64,000 bases of DNA from NCBI GenBank assembly GCA_905250115.1, contig CAJNOI010000108.1:133954-197953 (forward strand). Reading direction: 5' to 3'. The stretch's first letter is position 1; the number at the start of each line of letters is the position of its first letter. This DNA comes from Adineta steineri (lineage: Eukaryota; Rotifera; Eurotatoria; Adinetida; Adinetidae). Under the pieces are notes generated by a model, which did no database searches, had not been told where the DNA came from, and was given only the letters and a program-made list of their open reading frames with translations. The position numbers were made by a program, and so were the translations under genes. Below are positions 14,001 through 25,600 of the stretch, one piece after another.

Positions 14001-17000
14001 TGGACCATAAATTGATAGAACAACAATCAATTCCAGAATCCTTACGGTCTTTGAAAAATATAATGGTTAAAGATGGTAGTACTAAAGTAATCGTTTCACC
14101 ACAAGATAATGAAGGATTTCAATTAGTAACTCATAGCAAACGGGTACATCCAGAAACAAGACGTGAAAAGACATCATCATCACCATCAACTGTTACACAG
14201 CAAATGCTCACTACCTTTGCCGAAATAGAAAAGAAAACAAAGAAATCTAAAAATGATAAACAAAAGATTATCTCATCATCAAGTTCCGATTCATTACAAA
14301 CTGATCGACATTCAACAGAACAAGAAACAATTTTACAATCTTCAATTCCATGTTCGTCTATTACCGATAGTTTGAATGTGTTATCCGAAACCAAACTACC
14401 GTCAACTACAAAAACAATGGTAATTGATACAAAACCTTCTATATGTCTTGAAGAGAATGAAGATAATGAAGGCTTTCAAGTTGTACATCATCACAAGCAT
14501 ATAAAATCAACACCGAGATCAGAAAAAACTTCAGTTTCATCACCGACAAAGAATACATCCATTCAAAATATTAGTCATGATATTGATCTAAAACCTGCAA
14601 TAATTCACGGACATCAGAATTCAACATCGCAATCAACTCTCCACACAAGCACTATTGTTGAAACTCTTCCCAATGAAAAAAAACAAGTGCCAGTAAAGCA
14701 ACAGCAACAGAAGAAGACGAAGAAACAAAAATCATCATTTAGCACATCGCTTCAATCAACGTCGACTAGTGAAGGTGATAGCTATGAAATACCTACAAAA
14801 ATCAAAGAAGAAACCGAAAAATCACAATCAACACTTGATAATCATGGGCAACACTTAAAAGATCCTACGTACACAACAAGTTTTGATAAGAATATCAAAG
14901 TAAATCAAGTACCTGTTACAGAACACTCGATCAAGCAAATCGTTAACGAATGTCCTGTATTACCTGACAATCAGATTAAAACTACAGATAAACAGTCATT
15001 AACTAATCAAGTTATCTCATCTACAACAATTAGTACCAGTAATATTGGTATTGAAAGATCCACATTGATCGACGACGACCATGATAATGAATTTAAAGTT
15101 GTGTCTAGTCATAAACGTACACCTTCATCAGCAGCTTCAACGATGTTCACGATATCCGAGGAAAAATCACACAAACTAGAAAATATCAAAGAAGATATTC
15201 CATCATCATCATCAACAATGGATATCAATTTTATTCCTCTATCTATAGAAGAAACTAGAGATCGAAATGCAAATTATACTATCCAAAAAGTTCCCGAACC
15301 TATTATTTTAGCTGCAAATACCGATGAAACATCATCAACCGATACTACATGTGATTCTATTACTTCTCAAATAAATGAATCAATACCAGAAACATATATC
15401 AGTCAAGATTCATTAAAATCAATTGTATTTACACGAACCAGTGAATTTCATGACAAAGCCAATGATCTTCCAACTGCAGAACAAATAGAAACGTCAACAA
15501 GTAAAACACCTGCAAAAAGACGAAAGAAGAAACTACGAATAAAAGAAAAAACTGATGATGAAAATGCGTCAACTACTTCAGCCAGTGCAACTAGTACCAA
15601 AAACAATTCACATATTAATAATAAATCCACTGTTCAAAAATTGAATCATGAAGAACAAGAATCTAAAGCAACAAATCAATCATTTAATACATCAGATATT
15701 TCATCAGTCAAACAACTTAAACCTCAACAAATACCAATAAAGAATACATCTATTCCTTCGTCTTCATCATTAAAACAAACAACTGAATTTTCTACTTTAC
15801 GTTCAACACATTTTAATGAAGAACAACATTCTCAAATTGAAACAAATAATAAATTAGATTTATTCTTACCTGAATATATGCGTCAACAATTAAGTACAAG
15901 TCAATCAAGTTCATCATCAATAGTACAGTCAAAAGATGAACGAAATATTCCTTCAGCAACAACAATAACAGCATCTGATATTATTCGTAAGAAGAAACAA
16001 CGACCAAGTATGCTTACAAAAGACCATGAAGCTAAAAGTTTATTAACAAATGAATTCGATATAAATCCTGATAAACAACTTAATCAAGAAATTGTTTTAA
16101 CTAATGATACTACTATTGATGAAGATGATGAAAATATTCATGATGATGATGATGAATTTATTGTTCAAAATTTTGATAATGAAAATAAATTAACTAATAA
16201 TTCACCTGAACAAAATATTGATAATATTCTAACACGTGGTTTTTATCTTTGGTTACATGAAGGTCAAGCATTATCTCAAAAGAATAATAAAGTTTCATCA
16301 TCAACTAGTAAAGACTTACCTAATGCTATGCAACAAATTGTTATTCAACCGACCGAAACTGATGAAGATGAAGATTCATGGAATACAAATGAAATGATTA
16401 AATCAACTTATATGATTGGTATTCAATCGGAAAAGAAAATTCATATGACAAATGCATATTTTATCAATCATCCTCGATCTGTTTCAATACCTTCATGGTT
16501 AATAGCACAAGCCAATGATAATACATTTCGTGATGATACGAAAAAATCTCATTCAGATGATGAAGATGATTCAACTAAAAATACATCGTACAAAAAAAAT
16601 TCTTATAAAACTGATACAGAATTCTCAATAATGAAAAAATCAAATTCAAATAATGTACAACAATGTTTAAATAAACATTTCTATCAACAATTCAACAAGA
16701 ATAATCTTCGTAGAATTAATTTTGATGATTGGGCACATTTTCTTGAACATAAAACTGAAAATAATTTATCAACATCGTTAGAATATTTCTATACTCGAAC
16801 ATTTGATGAAGATACTTTAATATCGGAATCATTACCTATTGAACATTCAATTAAACATGAAAAATATCGTTATGGAGATTTTTTATTATCTAATAATGAT
16901 GTTTTCGTAACTGAATCTAATATTCAACATCCAATACATAAATCAAAACCACCATCAGAATATTTTCAACATTGGCCAAAACAAGAATCAATTTCAATAC

Positions 17001-17074
17001 AAGATGATAATGATGATGATGAAATATTTATATGTCACTCAAAAAATGGTCTTAGCCGACGAATGAAACTTTAA
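5089..17074 (+). CDS. Giant low-complexity protein with repeated ~230-aa units
   Basis: Five exons: 5089-5776, 6193-6431, 6489-7814, 7867-11424 and 11477-17074. All phases agree and the spliced frame encodes 3802 aa. Introns are 416, 57, 52 and 52 bp. I do not recognise the family. The protein is rich in S, T, K, N, D, E and Q, has no signal peptide or membrane segment, and is probably mostly disordered. The N-terminal part carries a basic cluster (KKRRTKRKR, about residue 175) after a strongly acidic stretch. Residues about 875-2690 hold seven near-identical units, each with five blocks in the same order: NDDYSWYSSHYSIIDAE, then an acidic run with VQRRKRIPSSTTH, then SPDIDLEPFILHGNP, then KKKQKKKK, then LFDAPELILS. 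Three decayed units follow (nt about 14100-15150). The unique C-terminus (nt about 15850-17074) is better ordered, with GFYLWLHEG and DDWAHFLEH. The poly-Lys blocks could be nuclear signals; that is inference. Start: first ATG of the open frame. Confidence 0.8.
8200..13745 (+). repeat. Seven ~650-730 bp coding repeat units
   Basis: The QRRKRIPSS block recurs at nt about 8443, 9118, 9763, 10444, 12014, 12740 and 13451. The spacings are about 675, 645, 681, 1570, 726 and 711 bp. The 1570-bp step contains a non-repeat insert plus the fourth intron. Blocks A-E keep their order in every unit. Near-identical wording at the DNA level suggests recent tandem duplication or gene conversion. More diverged copies of the VQRRKR block lie near 14120, 14475 and 15095. 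Confidence 0.85.
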
Positions 17075-17896
17075 ACACGAAATACTTTCTTTTCTCTTTT
17101 TTGTTTTAATCTAGTCGATCAATATTTATTCTTAATCAAACAAACATGCTTTATATATATATATGAATCGATACATATGATCTCCACATTCCCTAATGTG
17201 TTAATAGACTTGAGAAAATGACATAGTTTATTGACAGTCGCTTGAAAATTTTTGTATATTAATAACAGATATTAGTTTTTTTAAACATTCAAATCAGTAA
17301 TCTTTTATTGATCAAGAAGAAAGATATTAGAAATAATTTTCATCACACGTCTATCATGATTCATTTGTATCATTTCATATTTCTTTTTTTCTTTTGTTTT
17401 GTTTTGTTCTTTTTACTTACTATGTGTGAGATCAATGTGCACGCATTAGATTTATTTTGTTATGCACTTGTTCATGACACATTGTGTTATATACTTGTTT
17501 GTTATGGGTTTATTTTCTTTGAATTGATTAGATTGAAATAAAATAAAAACTTACAATAAAAATAAGTCGATTTGAATAATTAATAATATGAGTGGAGATC
17601 TCTGAATTTGTCTAAAAAAACATAGAAAATTGACTTTTAATATTTTACATGTTTACTCGCTTACTTTTCTAATAAAACAATCTTAATAAAACCGTTGCTC
17701 ACAGTTCTTATCTTGATTTTGTCATTTTTTAGCTGATATCATTCTTTTTCGTTTTTTCTTCTTTCAGCAAGTAATTACAACATCATGTGAAATCTATAAC
17801 ACAAGAAAAAATCCACTCATGAAATGATAAGATAGAGAACAATATAAATAACCAACATATAAAGCTACGGAGCATACCTTTCTTCAACAATCTACA
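17075..17896. other. Intergenic, no gene seen
   Basis: This is AT-rich sequence with T-runs, holding the 3' untranslated region of the giant gene and the promoter of the LRR gene. Poly(A)-signal-like AATAAA/AATAAAA strings occur near 17536-17560. No supported exon was found. Confidence 0.5.
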
Positions 17897-20800
17897 ATGG
17901 CAAATGAAACAGTTACCAGTTTCGTTACATTACCGGTAGAACTTTTCTACCGAATTCTTGATCATCAGCCGTATCTTACAATCCTGTGCTCCATGACGAA
18001 CGTATGTCAGCGGTTTAACAGCATTTTAAACAGCTACGATCGATATCAGGTAAAATCTTTTCTATCATGATCGCCTAATTTTCAACCGTTGATTCTCGAA
18101 TGATGTTTCATTTCTACAATCTCTAAGCAACCAGAATGGCTTCAACAAAACATATGTGAATAAACTATTTATCACTCAATATAATTCATCAGCTATCCCT
18201 TTCTCCTCAAAAATTCACTTTTTATATTATGATAATTAGAAAAACCAGTTTCTTTTTTTCTTTCTATTCAATTTCATGTAAGTACTCTAGGTTTCAAACT
18301 AGGTATGATGTCATAAACATACAGCGTTTAGATAAGAACGAAAAAATAGAAGTGAAACATTATTATTTGATTTTTACCTGTATGTAAACACCTTTTTATA
18401 AATACTATTTCGATAATGAAAACCAGCTTTTGACAGAAACTAACCTTCTATACACTAGCTTGTCTTATTATAAATAACGTCCTCCATACTTGCCTGAGAA
18501 AAACTTTCGACAAATACTTTTTTAAGAGCATGCGCGACTGTGGATACAGGTAACAGCAGATCTGAATGGAGAGAAGATTGACTCACAACATTTGAACTCG
18601 TACTACTAAGACGAAATATTTCATCAAGGAATACTACTTTTAAAGTAAACTTTTTATCAAAAAACGTTGCATCAGAATGGATTTTGATGTGAAACACGGT
18701 TTATTAAGAATGGACTTTCGAGAATAGTTCGTCAATGCTCTTTGCTGATATGACGTTTTAGCATGCATTCAACATTCTTCTCATAATGAGTCTAACATTA
18801 CGCAATCAATTATTGAAGTTATTTTTCACTTTTTATAAATCAATGTTCCTCTATCAGCAAAACTGTATAGTCGCATTGAGAACATCTATCGAAATCAGTA
18901 TATATTCTCATTTATATAAATTATACACATGAATGAGGCTAAGTTCAATAACTGAAACAGAGTTCTGATATGAAATACATACCGAGTCAGAATAATGAGT
19001 GTAAAGAAAACTGTTCACTAGCTGCCGATAAGAAACAATTTATCGTCATACCTACAGAATACTAACAAGCGCTGCATCATACTTAACTAAGCTTTAGACC
19101 ATTCATTGTAATACATAGTCATTTACGCACATAATACTATTCTTGGCGGTTGTTCCCCTAGAAATAGCTTACAAACGAATTTTCAATAACCGACATGTAT
19201 TTCGTTCTTTCCAAAACCTTCACAAACTAAAGCAACATATAGATAAAAGCTCTCTACTCCTCGTTCAATCTTGCTAAATTTTTTTCAATCTAAATTTTCA
19301 TAAAACATGATTGCATACTGCGCAGCATAAAATATCGTACAAAAGTTCATACTTGTACACATATGCACAACACACCCGCCAGAACAACAATAATTTCACG
19401 GATCTACCCGCATGTAGTACCAATCAGCTATTCTGTCCCTTCATTTGTACCATGTCTTTATCTCCCCTTTTTCATCTAGATGCTCACCACATTCAACCTG
19501 CACTACAATAAAATCGGTGCTGAAGGAGCACAAGATCTTGCCAATGCTCTACATATTAACAAAGTAACAACAATACTTGTTTTTCTTCTTCCTCGTTACT
19601 TCATTTCATCATTGACACTCTTTTCACACAGACGCTCACCAGCCTGAACCTTTATTTCAATGAGATCGGTGCTAAAGGAACAAAATATCTTGCCAAGGCT
19701 TTACAAATTAACAAAGTAACGACGATACTTGTTCTTCTATCTCTTTACTTCGCTTCATTATTCACATACTTTTCTCATAGACGCTAATCGCATTGACCCT
19801 CGTAGGCAATGAAATCCGTGATAAAGGAGTAGTATATCTTGCCAATGCTCTACAAACTAACAAAGTAACAACAATACTTGTTCTTCTTCTTCACTTCACT
19901 TCACTTCACCATTCACATACTTTTTACACAGACACTTATCACACTGAGCCTTTTTGACAATAAAATCGGTGCTGAAGGGGCACAGTACCTTGCCAATGCT
20001 CTACAAATCAACAAAGTAATAACCATACTTATTCTTCTTCGTCTTCATTTCACTACATAATTCATACACTTTTTACATAGACACTCACTACACTCGAGGT
20101 CACACTCAATCAAATAGGTGATACAGGAGCAGAATATCTTGCCAATGCTCTAGAAATCAACAAAGTAACAACAATACTTGTTCTTCCTCTTCTTCTTCAC
20201 TTCATTTCATCATTCCCACATTTTTCATACAGACACTCACCATACTCAATCTTTATTACAATAAAATTGGTGATCAAGGAGCGCAAGATCTTGCCAATGC
20301 TCTTAAAACCAACAAAGTAACAACAATACTTAATTGTTCTTTTTCTTCTTCACTTCATCATTCACACACTTTTCACACAGACACTCATCACACTGGACTT
20401 CGGATCCAATAAAATCGGTGATAAAGGGGCACAAGAGCTTGCGAATGCTCTACAAATCAACAAAGTAACAATAGCACTTGTTCTTCTTTTTCTCACTCTA
20501 ATTCATCATTCACACACGTTTCACATAGACACTCACCACACTAGACCTTGCACACAATAGCATCGGTAATAAAGGAGCAGAATATCTTGCTAATGCTCTG
20601 CAAATGAATAAAGTAACAGCAATACTTGTTCTTCCTCCTCTCCACTTCACCTCATGATTCACACACTTTTCACACAGACACTAACCACACTCAACCTCGA
20701 AAACAACCAAATCGGTGATGAAGGAGCACAAGATCTTGCCAATGCTTTGCAAATCAATAAAGTAATAACAGTACTTGTTCTTCTTTTTCTTTAGTTCATT

Positions 20801-21080
20801 ATATCATTCATACACTTTCCACACAGACACTTACGACACTCAGCCTCAGATGCAATGATATCGGTGTTAAAGGAGCACAACATCTTGTCAATGTTCTAGA
20901 AATCAACAAAGTAACAACAATACCTCTTCTTTTTTCTTTTCACTTCGCTTCATCATTCACATACTTTTCACGCAGATACTCGCCACACTCAATCTCGAGT
21001 TCAATCAAATCGCTGATAATGGGAAGAAAAAACTTCGGAAAATATGCGTAAAAAATACAGGACTAAAACTAATGTATTGA
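17897..21080 (+). CDS. F-box-like / LRR protein built of one-repeat exons
   Basis: Exon 1 is 17897-18049 (51 aa). It contains LPVELFYRIL and a second hydrophobic helix, as in the N-terminal part of F-box domains. After a 1.43-kb intron come ten exons of exactly 84 bp: 19480-19563, 19632-19715, 19781-19864, 19932-20015, 20081-20164, 20233-20316, 20381-20464, 20529-20612, 20678-20761 and 20827-20910. The last exon is 20976-21080. All introns are phase 0, and the product is 365 aa. Each 84-bp exon encodes one 28-residue LRR of the ribonuclease-inhibitor/NLR type, with pattern TLTTLxLxxNxIGxxGAxxL followed by ANALxxNK. By family knowledge these LRRs form a protein-binding horseshoe, and an F-box would tie it to an SCF ubiquitin ligase. 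The first LRR exon starts with ATG instead of ACG/ACA, so a shorter product starting at 19480 is possible. A poly(A) signal AATAAA lies at 21159. Confidence 0.75.
19480..21000 (+). repeat. LRR exon-intron tandem array, ~150 bp period
   Basis: Exon starts are spaced 152, 149, 151, 149, 152, 148, 148, 149, 149 and 149 bp. The introns (64-68 bp) also resemble one another: GTAACAACAATACTTGTTCT near the donor and CATTCACACACTTTTCACACAG near the acceptor. The duplicated unit is therefore exon plus intron, not the exon alone. Confidence 0.9.
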
Positions 21081-22656
21081 TGAAAAACATTACTAACAGT
21101 AGCAACCACAAACAACAATGTTTTTACTTTTAATGTTTACAAGATTTTATATCGATTTAATAAATATATGTAATATCTTGTAGCAATAGGAGTTTTTTTC
21201 TTGTATCTATAGTAAGTAGACCCTACAGGGCTGTGGCGATTGTTGAAAATGTCTTTTTTTTTCTGTGATGTTACTTATATCACTGATTGATGACTGTCTA
21301 GTAGCGTTTCTGTAACGGGGAGGAGTGAAGGAAGAAGGAAATTTATGAAGTAGTTCGCTGGTTTTTATCATAGGATTTCAATAGAAACGACATTTTCTAT
21401 TGAAAGACTGATAGTGATCGTATCCAAAGAAAGAAATCTCGGTTTCTATACTCACCGGGACGCATGTGAGATTGTTTCCGAAACATCAGTTTCATTTGAA
21501 AGTGCTAGTAAATGTTACTGAGACGAAGACATTTCGAATTCTACAAACTTGCAATTTTTTGTGTATGAAAGATTGATTAGCTATTCGGATTTCTGAAGAT
21601 TTTAGAGTATATACAAGTAATATTTTCGATCTATTTAATTTTCGAGCAACTGGACTTTCATATCCTTTCGATATTAACGAGTAGATTCTTGTACTGCAAT
21701 ATTTTGGAAAGTATACATTGGATTCTTTTGACTGTTCTGGAGTTACTGATGACTACTGGATTCATTCGTACATAGATTGTATCACTGAATTCTTGGTTTA
21801 AAGTGATGCTATAAGTAAAGTGATATGTTGAGTACAAATTGAGTCAAACGACCGAAAGACTATTTTTAGTTTTAGTTTAAATAAAGCTGAACATTTAGTT
21901 CTCCATACAAAGAACTCGACCAATACTTTGACACATCATTGATTATTATTGTAGACATAATGAATCAGTTTATTTTAGGCGAGTCTTACAATACTTTACA
22001 TATATCAAAGAGCTTCAATTTTTATAGGCTAAGAAGTTTATAGACAAACTGACGTATTCTCTTTGTTTTTTTAACGAATAATACATAAATACCATAAATA
22101 ATTCTCAATTCGATAAAATTTTTAATTTGTTTGATTAAATATATAATGAAAGACTTATCAAGTGTCTTAAGGATATGGATATTTGATGAATAAAATACTC
22201 ACACCCACATCCACATTCTTATTTAATTTGATTATGTACCATTTATTTGATAGAGTATTACAAAATCATCTTGATACGTCTTCCCGATAAGATTCAAACT
22301 GTTCAAATATTCAAACTATAAAATTTTAAAACTTGAAGATAATTAATGAGTTTTTAACTATTAAAATAATTCTAATTATTTAATTTTCAATAGTGAAGAG
22401 ATATGGAATTTGCTAAAACACTCATACATATTCATGATATTGTGAATTAAAAACCTATAATAAAAGTGTTTTAAATATTGATTCTGTATTTTCTGTATCA
22501 AAACATAATACAGATGTGTTTCCTATAGGAATTACGCATTTCCTATCTGATTTTGTAGTTTAGTTCGATGTTAATCATGTTTTTTTTTATTCAGATAAAT
22601 ATACAACAATATTGGTATAGTTACTTTTCATTTCCTTGTTTTATATTAATGATAAA
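21081..22656. other. Intergenic, 1.6 kb
   Basis: No supported exon was found. The region from 21200 to 21560 is less AT-rich than its surroundings and contains a perfect inverted repeat, listed separately. The rest is AT-rich spacer. Confidence 0.5.
21376..21405. repeat. Perfect 12-bp inverted repeat, 6-nt loop
   Basis: TTTCAATAGAAA at 21376-21387 and TTTCTATTGAAA at 21394-21405 are exact reverse complements separated by CGACAT. The sequence can form a hairpin in DNA or RNA. No neighbouring gene explains it. Confidence 0.8.
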
Positions 22657-25600
22657 ATGAAAAATTATATATATATATACATAATGATAATTAGTTTTTA
22701 TATTTCTAAAGTTATTATGATGCATTGGCAATTGTTATATTCTATTATAGTAATATCCATGATAATAATTAAATCGAATGCATCACTTCTTTATAATACA
22801 AATGATAATTCAAAAACAGTCTTCGATTGCTTTGATTCGTATATAATTGATGACCGTAATCCAAAAGAAAATGTTTCGTTTCAAACAAATTATCTAATAC
22901 CTTATTGTCGACGTCCATTATCAACTGATCATATTAACAAAATTCAAGGATATATAGAAAATACATACACATTTAAAAATTTAAGTCTACAAGGAATTAC
23001 CAGTGAAAATCTTCTTCAATGGTCAATATCACTTGATATTATTGAACAATATTCTATATATCTCATTAAAAATGATACCAAATTCGATGAATTTATTTTT
23101 AATAATTGTTCATCATTATGGTTTGGTTCGAATTGTCAATATACATTTAATTTAAGTATGCCTATCGAATCATTTGGGGATTTTGTAAATTATTCATTTA
23201 ATGCTCGTGAACAATATGAGAGGAAAATATTAATACATACTTGTTATCCTCATTTATCTGGATGTTATCGTGGTCCTGAACCGATGTGTTTAGATTGGCG
23301 CGAAATATGTGATGGAAAAATTGATTGTATCGGAGATAATTTTGGTATCGATGAAGAATATTGTAATGAACTTGAAATATATGAATGTAAAGAAGATGAA
23401 TATCGATGTCATAACGGAGCACAATGTATTCCACGTGAATTCTTTCGCGATGGTCGACCAAGTAAAGATTGTTTGGATGGAACAGATGAAGCTGAATATT
23501 TTCGTGCGTCGGCATCTTCGAACATGGCACCATTTTTAACATGCATCGATTCAATGCTATTCCGTTGTGAAGAAACAACTTGTCGTGAACCACAAGAATT
23601 TTCATGTGGCGATGGAAGTTGTTTTATGTTTCACCCTAGTTTTAATCTTATTAATTATAATCCAGATGCTTGTGCAAGTACAGGTCGTGTTGCCTACTAT
23701 CGTCAAGCAATTTATAAATCCGCCAAACGATATCCGAATGATTGTTATCTTATATTATTTTGTAAACTTGGTTTTTATGACATTCTTCAAAATGATACAT
23801 ACAACATAACAGATTGTTCATATGAAAATCTATCATCAAAAAATTGTACATTAGAATATCTTTCATTTCCTCTTGAACCTATTTTCAATGGCTATTTTCA
23901 ACCTTTTTATTCAACTCAATATTTTAACAATCCTGATTATGATAAATGGCCAGCATATATCTGTACTAATCCACGATTATGTTTATATTTGCCAAATGTA
24001 GTAAAGCATATGAAGGGTTTAGATTGTCGTCCACATCCAGGATTTCTCAACCACGATCAGAGTTTGTCATCTCGTTTGAAAGAAGATACTAAGATTTGTG
24101 CATTAATGGGAAATATTAATAAATATGAATCAAATTCATCTTTATTTTATTGTAAAAAATCTGATAAATATATATCAAAACATCGTCTCATTGATGGTAT
24201 TCTGGATTGTTATTATGATGAAGATGAAAGTTATACACATAGTTGTTCATTAAATGATACTCAACGTTTTAATTGTACACCAGAAACAAAATGTTTATCA
24301 CCTATAGGTATTGGAATTGATAAACCTCAATGCGAAAATGCCGAAGATGAAAAAATTGACAATGATGAAACATTTATATATACACGTCTTTGTAATGATA
24401 TACATCATTATGAAGAATTATCACGAGAAGATAATGAAACCGATGAAACCGATTGTAAATGGTGGCCTTGTAATACTCCGTACACTCGATGTGATAATTT
24501 TTTTCAATGTGCTAATGGTATCGATGAATTGAATTGTCCTAATGTTAATTGTAATATTAATGAATTTAAATGTGAAATTATTAATTCAACTAATGATTAT
24601 TATTGTATTCCTCAAGAATATATTTATGAAAAATCAGTCGATTGTATTAATCATGATTTTAGTGATAATAATAAACTCTGGCGAACTATATTTTATTCAA
24701 ATAATTTAACTATTAATATTAATCAAGAATATATATCATGGAAAGAAAAAACTTGTTTAACAAAAAATGATATTTGTGATGGTTCATCGGCTAATGATCA
24801 ACAATTAATATGTAATATTGTTGAAAAAGAAAACATTTGTATTAATTATCCATTCTCAGTAGATTTGTATAATAATGGAACATTATGTAACATAGTAAAG
24901 AATCATTATTTTCGTTACCCTAAATTTTATTATTTTTCTACATGGAATTTGGGATATTTTCCAACAATAATAAATGAAACATCATTAACATCTCAACAAT
25001 TTATTCATATTAAGCCAAAAAAACCTCTCGAAATTAATACGAGTATTGAATTAATTGAATATTGTAATCGTGGAATTGTTATATTTGAAGGAAAATCTTA
25101 TGAAAAGAAATGTTTATGTCCACCTAATTATTTTGGTGATCGATGTCAGTGGCAAAATCAACGTGTCAGTTTAACACTTCAGATACGTCCAGTTGGTTCA
25201 CATGAGTATAAACTTTCTATTTATGACATATTTATTTATTTAATTGATGATGAAAATCAAATAATACATAATTATGAAGTAATAAATTATATTTCATCAA
25301 TAAATTGTAATACAAAATACAATCGTTATTTACTTTATCCTGATCAACCAAAAAATGTCAATCATACCTATTCAATACGTATTGATATTTATGAAAAATT
25401 AGCATCATTAAATTATTATGGAAGTAGAAGTTTATCTATTCCATTTCCATTTTTACCAGTTAATCGTATATCAACACAAATTCGTATTCCATCAGAAAAA
25501 TCTCAACCATTAACAAATTGTTCAATTCAATGTGGAAACCATGGACAGTGTTTTAATTATATTGATACAACAAATGAATTTTGTCTTTGTAATCAAGGTT

